A stretch of DNA of 61,970 nucleotides. Origin: DASQJL01 sp036380835. Its GTDB lineage: Bacteria; Eisenbacteria; RBG-16-71-46; SZUA-252. The notes under the pieces are model-generated. The model ran no database searches. It saw nothing but the letters and a program-made list of their open reading frames with translations, and was not told the origin of the DNA. Position numbers and translations under genes: made by a program. Below are positions 19,053 to 26,814 of the stretch, piece after piece. Location of the stretch: the NCBI GenBank assembly GCA_036380835.1, contig DASVDZ010000094.1, positions 1-61,970 on the forward strand. The letters run 5' to 3'. Positions within the stretch are counted from its first letter, which is position 1, and the number at the start of each line of letters is the position of its first letter.

Positions 19053-19619
19053 TCACGTCGCGGATCGCTCCGCGCGGAAGAACGCGACGATGGTGTCGCC
19101 GTAGTCGCGCTCCGTCAGGAGCGCGAGCCCGGCCGGTCGCTCCGTCTCCCGGCCGCGAAACCGCTCGTAGACCACCAACCCTCCCGCCGGCGGCCACGCG
19201 ATCGACGCGAGCGCGCCCAGCCAGCGCGACCCGGCGTCCCCGGCGTACGGCGGGTCGAGGAACACGATCTCCCACGGCCCGGCGGCCGCGCGCGGCAGCG
19301 CCGCGCGGCCCAGGTCGGCGACCAGCACGCGGCTTCGTTCCGCGAGCCCGAGCGCCGCCAGGTTCTCCGAGAGCCGCCGGGCGACGGCGCGGCTCCCCTC
19401 CGCGAAATCGGCCCACGCGGCGCCGCGGCTCAGGGCCTCGATCCCGAGCGCTCCGGTGCCCGCGTAGAGATCGAGCACGCGCGCCCCCGCGACCGCCGCG
19501 GGGCCGAGCACGTCGAAGATCGCCTCGCGCGTCCGCTCCGACGTCGGCCTCACCCCCCGGTCGGGAACGCGAATCCTCCGCCCCCGAAGCGCGCCGCCGA
19601 CCACCCGGATGAGCCCCAC
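19053..19619 (-). CDS. rsmD: 16S rRNA (guanine(966)-N(2))-methyltransferase RsmD
   Basis: 188 residues. Motifs are IRVVGGALRGRRIRVP, RPTSERTREAIFDVLG, the SAM-binding VLDLYAGTGALGIEALSRGA and the catalytic FLDPPYAG (DPPY). It lies between aroK (5 bases upstream) and coaD (22 bases downstream) in one operon. Confidence 0.93.
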   Translation of the reverse strand: MGLIRVVGGALRGRRIRVPDRGVRPTSERTREAIFDVLGPAAVAGARVLDLYAGTGALGIEALSRGAAWADFAEGSRAVARRLSENLAALGLAERSRVLVADLGRAALPRAAAGPWEIVFLDPPYAGDAGSRWLGALASIAWPPAGGLVVYERFRGRETERPAGLALLTERDYGDTIVAFFRAERSAT

Positions 19620-19623
19620 GACG

Positions 19624-20163
19624 CTACGCCGGGCCGGCGAGGCCGCGCCAGCGCGACGCGGCCTCGTCGGCGACCGCCTCGGCCGATCGCCCGTCGGTCT
19701 CGACGATCGCGTCCGCGGCGGCCTCGTAGGCGGCCTGGCGGGCCGTAAGGAGCGCCTCGAGCCGCTCCATGGCGCGGGCCCCGGCGAGCAGCGGCCGCTC
19801 GGACCGCGCCGCCCGATCGAGGCGCGCCGCGGCGGTGGCCGGCGAGACCCGGAGCCAGACCACGACGCACCGCTCCCTCAGGCGGTCCCGGTTCTCGGCG
19901 CGCTCGAGGATCCCGCCGCCGCACGCCACGACCCGCCCCTCCCGCGCGTCGTCCGCGAGCGCGCTCCGGAGCGCCTCCGCCTCCAGGTCGCGGAACGCCG
20001 CCTCGCCACGGCGCGCGAAGAGGACGGCGATCGGCTCGCCGGCCGCCGCTTCCACGGCGGCGTCCAGGTCGACCGCGTCGAACCCGAGCCGCGCCGCGAG
20101 GAGCGGCGCGACGGTCGATTTGCCGGCTCCCGAAAGTCCGATCAGGGCGACACGCCCGCGCAG
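19624..20163 (-). CDS. aroK: Shikimate kinase, apparently starting at a CTG codon
   Basis: Phosphorylates shikimate in aromatic amino acid synthesis. The P-loop GLSGAGKST, the FDAVDLDAAVE shikimate-site aspartate, FARRGEAAFRDLE, the ACGGGIL motif and the RPLLAG lid are all present. The frame upstream of the P-loop holds no ATG, GTG or TTG before a terminator. The best start is CTG 20161-20163, 5 bases after GGAGG, giving 179 residues, a normal length. The first GTG in frame (20055) would delete the P-loop. pilQ-aroK adjacency matches the pilMNOPQ-aroK order of proteobacteria. Confidence 0.85.
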   Translation of the reverse strand: MRGRVALIGLSGAGKSTVAPLLAARLGFDAVDLDAAVEAAAGEPIAVLFARRGEAAFRDLEAEALRSALADDAREGRVVACGGGILERAENRDRLRERCVVVWLRVSPATAAARLDRAARSERPLLAGARAMERLEALLTARQAAYEAAADAIVETDGRSAEAVADEAASRWRGLAGPA

Positions 20164-20183
20164 GGTTCCCTCCCGATCCTCGA

Positions 20184-20225
20184 CGAAAACGCGAAGCGGG
20201 GCCCTCCCCCAGGGGAAGGCCCCGC
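20184..20225 (-). terminator. Rho-independent terminator after pilQ
   Basis: GCGGGGCC...GGCCCCGC (20196-20225) forms a long stem with an inner TCCCC/GGGGA extension, followed on the minus strand by TTCGCGTTTT. It separates pilQ from aroK and would end the pilM-Q transcript. Confidence 0.6.
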
Positions 20226-20270
20226 AGTATACCCGCGCCGCGCCGCGCGTTCCAGCGGCGGGCGGTCCGC

Positions 20271-21938
20271 CTACTTGGTGGACGCCGTCTGGTCGCCCAG
20301 GATCTTCGGCGTCACGAAGATGAGGAGCTCGCGCTTCGAGTGCGTGTTCGAGGAAGAGCGGAAGAGATTCCCGACCAGCGGGATGTCCATCAGGATCGGG
20401 ACGCCGCGCTTGGTCGAGGTCTCGTTCGAGCGGATCAGCCCGCCGATGACCGCCGTCTCCCCGTCGTTCACCATCACGCGGGTATCCGCCATCGTCGTGT
20501 TGATGATGATGCCGCCCTGGACCGTCGCCTGCGAGGCCAGATCCGACACCTCGGGGTGGACGTCCATCGTGATCTTGTTCCCGACGTTGATGTGCGGCGT
20601 CACGTTCAGCTTGATGCCGATCGTCGTCAGCTGCGTCACGGCGTTGCCCGCGAAGTCCTGCACGATGAGCGGGATCTGCTGCCCCACCACGACCGACGCC
20701 TCTCGGTTGTTCACCGTCGTGATCCGCGGATTCGAGATGATGTTCGCCTTGTTCTGCGTCTCGAGCGCCTGGAGCGTGGCCTCGATCGAGCCGAACGGCT
20801 TCACGGTGCCGATCTTGACCTGGCCCGCCGGATCGGTGACGTCGGCGGCCTTGACGTCCAGGTTCTCGGAGACCCCGGCGTCCATGAGGTCGACGTTGTG
20901 GAGGCTCCAGTCGATGCCCAGGCTCCGGGTCGCGGAGACGTCGACGTCGACGAGGCGCGCCACGATCTCGACCTGCGGCGTCCGGGTGTCGAGGCTCCGC
21001 ACCATCGACTCGGCCTGGTCGAGCCGCTCGTCGATGTCGGTCACGAGGAGCGAGTTCGAGCGCTTGTCGGTCTCGATGTGGCCGCGCTTCGAGAGCGTCT
21101 TCTCGATCGCCTTGCCGAGCTCCTCGGCGTTCGCGTAGCTGACCGGCAGGATGCGGGTCTGGAGCGGGAGCAGCTCCTCGCGGGCCTGCGCGGCCGTGTT
21201 CCGCTCCATCTCCTCCTTACGGAGGGTCTCGAGATTCGACACCATGATGGTCTGGCCCTTCTCCACCATCCCGAGTCCCTGGGACTGGAGCAGGATGTCG
21301 AGCGCGTGGCGCCACGGCACGTTCCGGAGCCTCAGGGTGACCTGCCCCTTCACTTCCTTGCTGGCCACGATGTTCTTGCCGCTGAACTCGGAGAGGCTGC
21401 GGAGCACGGTCTGCACCTCCGCGCCCTGCACGTCGAGCGACATCCGGCGGCCGTCGGAGGCTTCGGGCGCCGACGACGTCTCGGTGTCCGTCACCGATAC
21501 CTTGTCCTTGTCGGCCGGCGCCGGCGTCTCGACCGCCAGCACGATGTTGTTCCCGAGCTGGCTCACGCCGTAGGAGGCGGCCTGCGCGAGATCCACGACG
21601 ATCCGCGCGCCGGTCTCCTGGCCCCAGCCCATCTCGGTGGCCCGGACCGATTTCACGGCCGCGCCGTCACGGCCGGCCCACGTGCGGTCGTTGAAGGCGA
21701 GGGTGGCTCCCGGGCAATCCAGAACGATCCGATCCGGCGACTCGAGGGTGAAGTCGTGGTAGTTGATCGGAGCGTCGGCTTCCACGATGACCTGCGTCCC
21801 GCTGCTCGAATCCTTCAGCGAGATGCTCTTCACCGTCGCCCCGAGCGCCGGGACGGCTCCCAGGAGAAGGAGCGCCGTGAGCGCCACCCACGCGCCCTTC
21901 CGGCGACCCGTGCGCGAACCGCTAGTTTCGAGTCGCAT
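20271..21938 (-). CDS. pilQ: Type IV pilus secretin PilQ
   Basis: Outer-membrane channel for the pilus, 555 residues from ATG 21936-21938 (GAGGG 8 bases upstream); a GTG at 21945-21947 is an alternative. A signal peptide (about 14-33) is followed by an AMIN domain (about 35-135, contains SPDRIVLDCPGA) that would bind peptidoglycan. A secretin/STN N-domain follows (GKNIVASKEVKGQVTLRLRNVPW), then an N1-type domain (TLSKRGHIETDKRSNSLLVTD). The secretin barrel ends the protein (VVVGQQIPLIVQD, GDTAVIGGLI-like GETAVIGGLIRS, VPILMDIPLVGNLFRS). It overlaps pilP. With one AMIN domain it is shorter than the Pseudomonas protein. Confidence 0.95.
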   Translation of the reverse strand: MRLETSGSRTGRRKGAWVALTALLLLGAVPALGATVKSISLKDSSSGTQVIVEADAPINYHDFTLESPDRIVLDCPGATLAFNDRTWAGRDGAAVKSVRATEMGWGQETGARIVVDLAQAASYGVSQLGNNIVLAVETPAPADKDKVSVTDTETSSAPEASDGRRMSLDVQGAEVQTVLRSLSEFSGKNIVASKEVKGQVTLRLRNVPWRHALDILLQSQGLGMVEKGQTIMVSNLETLRKEEMERNTAAQAREELLPLQTRILPVSYANAEELGKAIEKTLSKRGHIETDKRSNSLLVTDIDERLDQAESMVRSLDTRTPQVEIVARLVDVDVSATRSLGIDWSLHNVDLMDAGVSENLDVKAADVTDPAGQVKIGTVKPFGSIEATLQALETQNKANIISNPRITTVNNREASVVVGQQIPLIVQDFAGNAVTQLTTIGIKLNVTPHINVGNKITMDVHPEVSDLASQATVQGGIIINTTMADTRVMVNDGETAVIGGLIRSNETSTKRGVPILMDIPLVGNLFRSSSNTHSKRELLIFVTPKILGDQTASTK

Positions 21939-22767
21939 TCTGGTCACCCTCTTTCGGTTGCAGTTTGATCGACATCGACTGGGACTCGCCGAAGGCGTTC
22001 TGGACGATCTGCAGCTCGGCCTTCGTGATTCCCGAGATGTACCCGTTCACGACGGGATCCCCCACCCGGAGCACGAACCCACGGCCCCGGCTGTCCTCCA
22101 CCAGGGCGAACTTGTCGGCGGCGCCCCACATGATTCCGACCAGGTGGATGTCCCCCACGTCGATGAGGGAGCCGTCACCCGATTGGCTCTGGTACTTGCC
22201 GTCGATCAAGGACTCGAACGGGTCGCGGCGCCCGCCGCTCGTGTAGATGTACTGCTCGCGCGCGAAGAGGACGCTGGCGTCGAGCGACTGCGGGGTCTCC
22301 CCGACCGCGGCGCCCACTCCCGCCGGCACGCCGGGCACGGGAACCGCCACGGTCCCGGGCGCCGTCACCGACGCGGCCGCCGGCCCCACGGTCTTCGCCG
22401 CGGCCGGACCGCCCGGGATCGCCGCCGCGGGCCCGGCCGCCGGGGTCCCCGGGGCAGGATTCGCGAGCGCGGCGACCGCCGCCGCGGCCGAGGGCGCGGG
22501 CATCGGATCCCGCGGCACCCAATCGGGCGCGGGCGGGCCGTAGTAGACGAGCTTCGAGAGGTTCCCCGCCGGCGCGGCCGGGCGCACGGGCGTCTGCGCC
22601 GCGGGCGACGTGGCCGCCGTCGGAAGCGTCGGAGGCGCCGGGGCGCGCAGCGCGAAGAAGAGGGCGACGCCCACGATCAGGGCGGCCACCAGGGCCAGCA
22701 CCAGGAGGCCGACGCGGCTCTGGAAGAACTTACTTTGCGGCAGCGCCAGACTGCTTGGCAGGTTCAT
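21922..22767 (-). CDS. pilP: Type IV pilus assembly protein PilP, membrane-anchored form
   Basis: Links the inner-membrane PilN/PilO complex to PilQ. 281 residues. The N-terminus has a transmembrane helix (about 19-41) and no lipobox cysteine, unlike typical lipoprotein PilP. A long Ala/Pro/Gly-rich linker (about 43-160) would span the periplasm. The conserved PilP beta-domain is C-terminal (RRDPFESLIDG, LVGIMWGAADKFALVED, LRVGDPVVNGYISGI). It overlaps pilO by 38 bases and pilQ by 17. Confidence 0.88.
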   Translation of the reverse strand: MNLPSSLALPQSKFFQSRVGLLVLALVAALIVGVALFFALRAPAPPTLPTAATSPAAQTPVRPAAPAGNLSKLVYYGPPAPDWVPRDPMPAPSAAAAVAALANPAPGTPAAGPAAAIPGGPAAAKTVGPAAASVTAPGTVAVPVPGVPAGVGAAVGETPQSLDASVLFAREQYIYTSGGRRDPFESLIDGKYQSQSGDGSLIDVGDIHLVGIMWGAADKFALVEDSRGRGFVLRVGDPVVNGYISGITKAELQIVQNAFGESQSMSIKLQPKEGDQNATRN

Positions 22768-23338
22768 TGGGAATCCCCTCGGCCAGCGTGTACGCGGTGG
22801 CGACGAAGTCGGCCTGCACGGTGTCGTCCAGGTCGCCCTTGTCGAATCCCTTCAACTTGAGCTGCGAGACGTTCACGAGACGCGACAGCTCCGCGATCTC
22901 GCTCAGGAACGTGCCGGCGTGATGGAACCCGCCGGTCACCGACACCTGCACCGGATTCTCGGTGAAGTAGGTCTGGGCCTTCGGCTCGCCCGGCTTGAAG
23001 AGGACGAACTTCACGCCCGCCTCCTGGCCGGCCAGCGTCACCTTGCGGAGCAGGCTCGCCACTTCCTTCTGCGTCGGGAGCAGCTCCTGCGCCACCTCCC
23101 AGCGCTGGTTCAGGAGCGCGAACTCCTTCTTCAGCTCGGGGAGGCGGTTCACCAGCTGCTGTGCCTTGGTCAGCTCGTTCGCCTTCCGCGTGTATTCGGC
23201 CTTGAGCGAGACGATCTCGTGCGAGCGCGCCTTGTAGTTGAAGGGCACGAAGTCCGCGAACACATAGAAATAGACCAACGCGGCGGTCCCCAGCCCGATC
23301 AGGAGCATCTTTTGGGTTTTCGGATCCTTCAGGTCCAT
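22730..23338 (-). CDS. pilO: Type IV pilus inner-membrane protein PilO
   Basis: 202 residues. One N-terminal transmembrane helix (about 11-29) is followed by a periplasmic coiled coil (HEIVSLKAEYTRKANELTKA) and a ferredoxin-like C-terminal domain (PVQVSVTGGFHHAGTFLSEIA, VNVSQLKLKG). This is the PilO layout. It forms the PilN-PilO alignment complex. It lies 25 bases after pilN and overlaps pilP. Confidence 0.92.
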   Translation of the reverse strand: MDLKDPKTQKMLLIGLGTAALVYFYVFADFVPFNYKARSHEIVSLKAEYTRKANELTKAQQLVNRLPELKKEFALLNQRWEVAQELLPTQKEVASLLRKVTLAGQEAGVKFVLFKPGEPKAQTYFTENPVQVSVTGGFHHAGTFLSEIAELSRLVNVSQLKLKGFDKGDLDDTVQADFVATAYTLAEGIPNEPAKQSGAAAK

Positions 23339-23363
23339 CGCTCTCCCCCGCGCGTCGTCGCGG

Positions 23364-23915
23364 CTACAGTGTCATCGACGCGGTGACCTTGAACTTCACC
23401 ACGTTCCGCTGATCGATGGTTCCCTTCTCGGCGACCACGAGGTCCACGTTGCCGTAGAGCGGCGACGCCTCGAGCCGCGACATGAAATCCGCAACCAACA
23501 GGTTGGAGAACGTGACGCCCTCGATCGAGATCTTGTCGGCGCCCGTTTCTTCGTAGTTCGTGAGCCAGAGGTGGTCGGGAACGCACTTCGAGAGCTCGTC
23601 GACCAGCTTCACGCGCCAGAGACGCGTCTTGTCCAGATTGGAGATGACGTTGAGCCGGCGGGTCAGCTCCTCCCGCTTCTGCGTCAGCTCCTGGATCGTC
23701 TGGATCTGCGGGCGGAGCTTCTCCGCCTCCTGCTCCGCGCGCGCGATGTCTCCCTTCAGCCGGCTCACCTGCATCGCCTGGACGACCGAGAACGCGGTGA
23801 AGAGCGCCGCCACGAGGAGCAGAACCAGCACCGGCATCAGCGTGCCGATCTTCGGCAGCACGATGTTCCGCTTGACGTGGCGTTCGTCGCGGGGCAGCAG
23901 ATTGATGCGGATCAT
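23364..23915 (-). CDS. pilN: Type IV pilus inner-membrane protein PilN
   Basis: 183 residues from ATG 23913-23915. The cytoplasmic N-terminus MIRINLLPRDE is the conserved PilM-binding motif. A transmembrane helix (about 27-48) is followed by a coiled coil (VSRLKGDIARAEQEAEKLRP) and a small periplasmic domain (LWLTNYEETGADKISIEG). It begins 8 bases after pilM. Confidence 0.95.
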   Translation of the reverse strand: MIRINLLPRDERHVKRNIVLPKIGTLMPVLVLLLVAALFTAFSVVQAMQVSRLKGDIARAEQEAEKLRPQIQTIQELTQKREELTRRLNVISNLDKTRLWRVKLVDELSKCVPDHLWLTNYEETGADKISIEGVTFSNLLVADFMSRLEASPLYGNVDLVVAEKGTIDQRNVVKFKVTASMTL

Positions 23916-23923
23916 GGATCCCC

Positions 23924-24952
23924 CTATCGCAGCGCGAGGCCGATGGCCACGGTGAGGACCGGTGCCACGCTCTCGGGCGAGTCGCCGTTGAAGAGGCCCG
24001 GATCGACCAACAGCTTCTGCAGCGGATTCACGACCTCCACCGGCACCTGGTGGCGCGCGTTCAGGAAGTCCGCGAGACCCGGCACCCGCGCGCTGCCGCC
24101 GGAGATCAGGATCCGGTCGACGCGGTCGGCGTCGCCGGCCGAGCGCAGGTACGCGATCGCGCGGTCGATCTGGACCGACAGGTCCTCGCAGGTCGACTGG
24201 ACGATCGAGGCGACGTCGATCTCGCCGTCGCCGCGGCCCCGGAGCGCGTTCAAGGCGTCCGCCTGGCTCACGTTGTGCCGACGCTGGATCCCCTCGACGA
24301 ACGAGTTCGACCCGACGGAGAGGTCCTTCGTGAAGTGGGGCGTCTGGTTCCGGACGATGTTCAGGTTCGTGATCTCGGCCCCGATGTTGATCAGCGCGAC
24401 CGTCTCGTCCGGACCGAGGTCGTAGCTCGCCTCGACGGCGTTCTGGATGGCGAACGAGTCGACGTCGATGATGGTCGGCGTGAGGCCCGATTCCTTGATG
24501 ATCTCCGCGTGGTTCGCGATCATGTCCTTCTTCGCGGCCACGAGCAGCACCTGCATCTTCTTCTGGTCGACGTTCGGATTGATGATCTGGAAGTCGAGCG
24601 AGACGTCGTTGATGTCGTAGGGGACGTGCTGCTCCGCCTCCCACTGGATCGCCTCCTTGGCGTCCTCCTCGCTCAGCCGGTCCATGAGGATCTTCTTCAC
24701 GATGACGGCGCGACCCGAGACGGCGGTCACGACGTTCTTGTTCTTGATCTGCCGGGATTCGATGAGGTTCGTGATCGCCTCATGGACCATCTGGCGGTCC
24801 ATGATCTCGCCGTCCACGATCGCCTCGCTCAGAGGCTCCGAGATGCCGTAGTTGACGAGACGATCCCCCGAGCGGTCTTGCACGATCTCGGCCACCTTGA
24901 TGGAGCTCGAGCCGATGTCGAGTCCAACCGTGCTCTTCTTCTTGCCAAACAT
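23924..24952 (-). CDS. pilM: Type IV pilus assembly ATPase PilM (actin-like)
   Basis: Cytoplasmic actin-fold protein binding the PilN tail. 342 residues from ATG 24950-24952; the longer open frame upstream has no family similarity. The start MFGKKKSTVGLDIGSSSIKV holds the phosphate-1 motif. ALINIGAEITNLNI (phosphate 2) and RILISGGSARVPGLADFL (adenosine motif) are also seen. It is the first gene of pilMNOPQ and has a sigma-54 promoter about 70 bases upstream. Confidence 0.95.
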   Translation of the reverse strand: MFGKKKSTVGLDIGSSSIKVAEIVQDRSGDRLVNYGISEPLSEAIVDGEIMDRQMVHEAITNLIESRQIKNKNVVTAVSGRAVIVKKILMDRLSEEDAKEAIQWEAEQHVPYDINDVSLDFQIINPNVDQKKMQVLLVAAKKDMIANHAEIIKESGLTPTIIDVDSFAIQNAVEASYDLGPDETVALINIGAEITNLNIVRNQTPHFTKDLSVGSNSFVEGIQRRHNVSQADALNALRGRGDGEIDVASIVQSTCEDLSVQIDRAIAYLRSAGDADRVDRILISGGSARVPGLADFLNARHQVPVEVVNPLQKLLVDPGLFNGDSPESVAPVLTVAIGLALR

Positions 24953-25024
24953 AGTCGTGCTCCGCTTTGTGATGGGATGTGGCGTCCCGCACCCGACCGC
25001 GAGGGCCTGCCGGGGCTGGATCGA

Positions 25025-25039
25025 GCAAGTTCCATGCCA
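25025..25039 (-). promoter_or_regulatory. Sigma-54 promoter of pilMNOPQ
   Basis: Minus-strand TGGCATGGAACTTGC (followed by T) matches TGGCACG-N4-TTGCW with one change. GG and GC have the required spacing. The predicted start near 25014 gives a leader of about 60 bases to pilM. It sits in the 299-base divergent region before the plus-strand glycosyltransferase gene; the only other signal there is a weak TTGACC-N18-TACGGT at 25216-25245 on the plus strand. Confidence 0.8.
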
Positions 25040-25251
25040 CCGCGGCCCACCACCGCAACGTAAGTCCAGTTCAACTAATAGCTTACGGCACCCCAACCGG
25101 CGCTCCGCGTGTTGCACGGCCCCCGAACGTCGGGCTTGCAAACCGCATGCTTCGGCTGTCCTTCTGCCGGCCCGTTCCAGCCGCCGGCCATGTCTCGCCC
25201 GGTCGGGGCCACGCGTTGACCGGCGATTCTACGGTCTGCTACGGTCCGCCC

Positions 25252-26814
25252 ATGCCCCGCTCCACCCTCGGCGCCGCCTGGGTCGCCGCCCTGACGGCGC
25301 TTTGGGTCTACGTCCAGACCCTTTCTCCCACGGTCGCGTGGATGAATCAGGGCGAGGACTCCGGAGACCTCCTGGCGGCCTCGGCCACGCTCGGCATTCC
25401 CCACCCGACCGGTTACCCGCTCTTCGTGCTCCTCGGCCGCGCCCTGAGCCTCGTCCCCGTCGGGGCGGTCGCGTTTCGGATCAATCTCGTCGCCGCCCTC
25501 GCGGGCGCGGCGTCGGCCTTCTTCCTCGCGCGCCTGGTGCTCGAGCTCGCCGCCCCGCGAGACGGCGCGGATCGCTCCGCGAACGGCGTCGGGCCGATGG
25601 TGGCTGCCTTCGCGGCCGCTCTCGCGTACGCCTTCTCGCGAGGCGCCTGGAGCCAGAGCGTCCTCGCCGAGGTCTACACGCTGAACGCCGCGTTCCTCGG
25701 CGCGATCCTCTGGGCCCTGGCGCGCGCCGACCGGACGCGGAGCGTGCGGCACCTGGCCCTCGCGGCCTACCTGCTCGGCCTCGGCCTCACGAACCACCTG
25801 CTCCTGCTGGCGGCGGGACCCGCCCTCCTGCTCGTCGCATGGCGGCTCCGCTCCCTCCGAAGCATCGGCGTGGCCGGACTCGTTCTGTTGCCCCTTTTGG
25901 CCCTCTGGGGAGCGACCCTCGACCTCTATCTTCCGATCCGGGCCTGGAGGAGCCCCGAGTTCTCCTGGGGGGTCCCGGCCACGCCCCGGCAGCTCTGGTG
26001 GGTCCTGAGCGGCGCCCAGTACGCCCGACACTTCTTCGCCCGGGGCCCGGCCGAGATCGCCTCCCACCTCGTCCCGGGGCGGTGGATCCTCGATTTCGGC
26101 TGGGGGCTCGCGGGGGTCGCCCTGGGGTGGGCCGCCCTCGTTCTGGCCCGTCCCCGGGGTCTCGGGCCGTTCCTCGCCTCCCTCGCGGCGGCCCTCGCGC
26201 TCCTTTCGGCCTATTCGATCCCGGACGACGTCGGGTACTGGATGCCGGTCTTCTTCCTCTCCATGGCCCTGGCCGGGGTCGGCTGGGCGGCGCTCTGGCG
26301 GCGGCTCGCGGCCCCGCCGTTCCGCGCCGGGATCGCGGCGGCCGCGCTGGGGGTCGGCGCCCTCGGCGCCGTGGCGAACTACGGCGCGGTGGACGCGTCG
26401 CGCGACGTCCAGCCCTGGATCTGGGCGCACCGGAATCTCGAGGCGGTGGAGCCGAACGCCCTGATCGTGAGCGAATACGACGGGCGGACCTTCGCGCTGT
26501 GGTTCTATAAAGCCACCGACTTCGCCCGTTCGCGCCCCGATCTCGCGATCGTCTACAAGTACCTGCTCGTCTGGCCCTGGTATCAGCACCACGTCGCGCG
26601 GGTCTACCGCACGCTCGCGGTGCCTCCCTACCCGGGCGACATGGACGCGATGATGAACCGCCTGATCGCCCGCAACATCCGGAGCCGCCCCGTCTATCTG
26701 GTGCGGAAGGACCCCGCGCTCCTCCCGATCTTCACGACCGAGGCGGTCGGCTACGGGCCCGATCCGATCTACCGGGTCCGGCTCAAGGACCCGCGCCCGG
26801 TGAACGCGCGGTGA
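25252..26814 (+). CDS. DUF2723-type polytopic membrane protein, putative glycosyltransferase
   Basis: 520 residues from ATG 25252. NQGEDSGDLLAASATLGIPHP and HPTGYPLF (about 31-55) are the DUF2723 signature, a family related to GT-C protein O-mannosyltransferases (TMEM260-like). About ten hydrophobic segments follow, then a soluble C-terminal part (VEPNALIVSEYDGRTFALWF, RPDLAIVYKYLLVWPWYQ). The acidic pair in the first periplasmic loop (GEDSGD) would be catalytic in a GT-C enzyme. It is translationally coupled (GTGA) to the next membrane protein. Both lie inside the pilus locus on the opposite strand, which suggests pilin or surface glycosylation as an inference. Confidence 0.75.
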   Translation: MPRSTLGAAWVAALTALWVYVQTLSPTVAWMNQGEDSGDLLAASATLGIPHPTGYPLFVLLGRALSLVPVGAVAFRINLVAALAGAASAFFLARLVLELAAPRDGADRSANGVGPMVAAFAAALAYAFSRGAWSQSVLAEVYTLNAAFLGAILWALARADRTRSVRHLALAAYLLGLGLTNHLLLLAAGPALLLVAWRLRSLRSIGVAGLVLLPLLALWGATLDLYLPIRAWRSPEFSWGVPATPRQLWWVLSGAQYARHFFARGPAEIASHLVPGRWILDFGWGLAGVALGWAALVLARPRGLGPFLASLAAALALLSAYSIPDDVGYWMPVFFLSMALAGVGWAALWRRLAAPPFRAGIAAAALGVGALGAVANYGAVDASRDVQPWIWAHRNLEAVEPNALIVSEYDGRTFALWFYKATDFARSRPDLAIVYKYLLVWPWYQHHVARVYRTLAVPPYPGDMDAMMNRLIARNIRSRPVYLVRKDPALLPIFTTEAVGYGPDPIYRVRLKDPRPVNAR

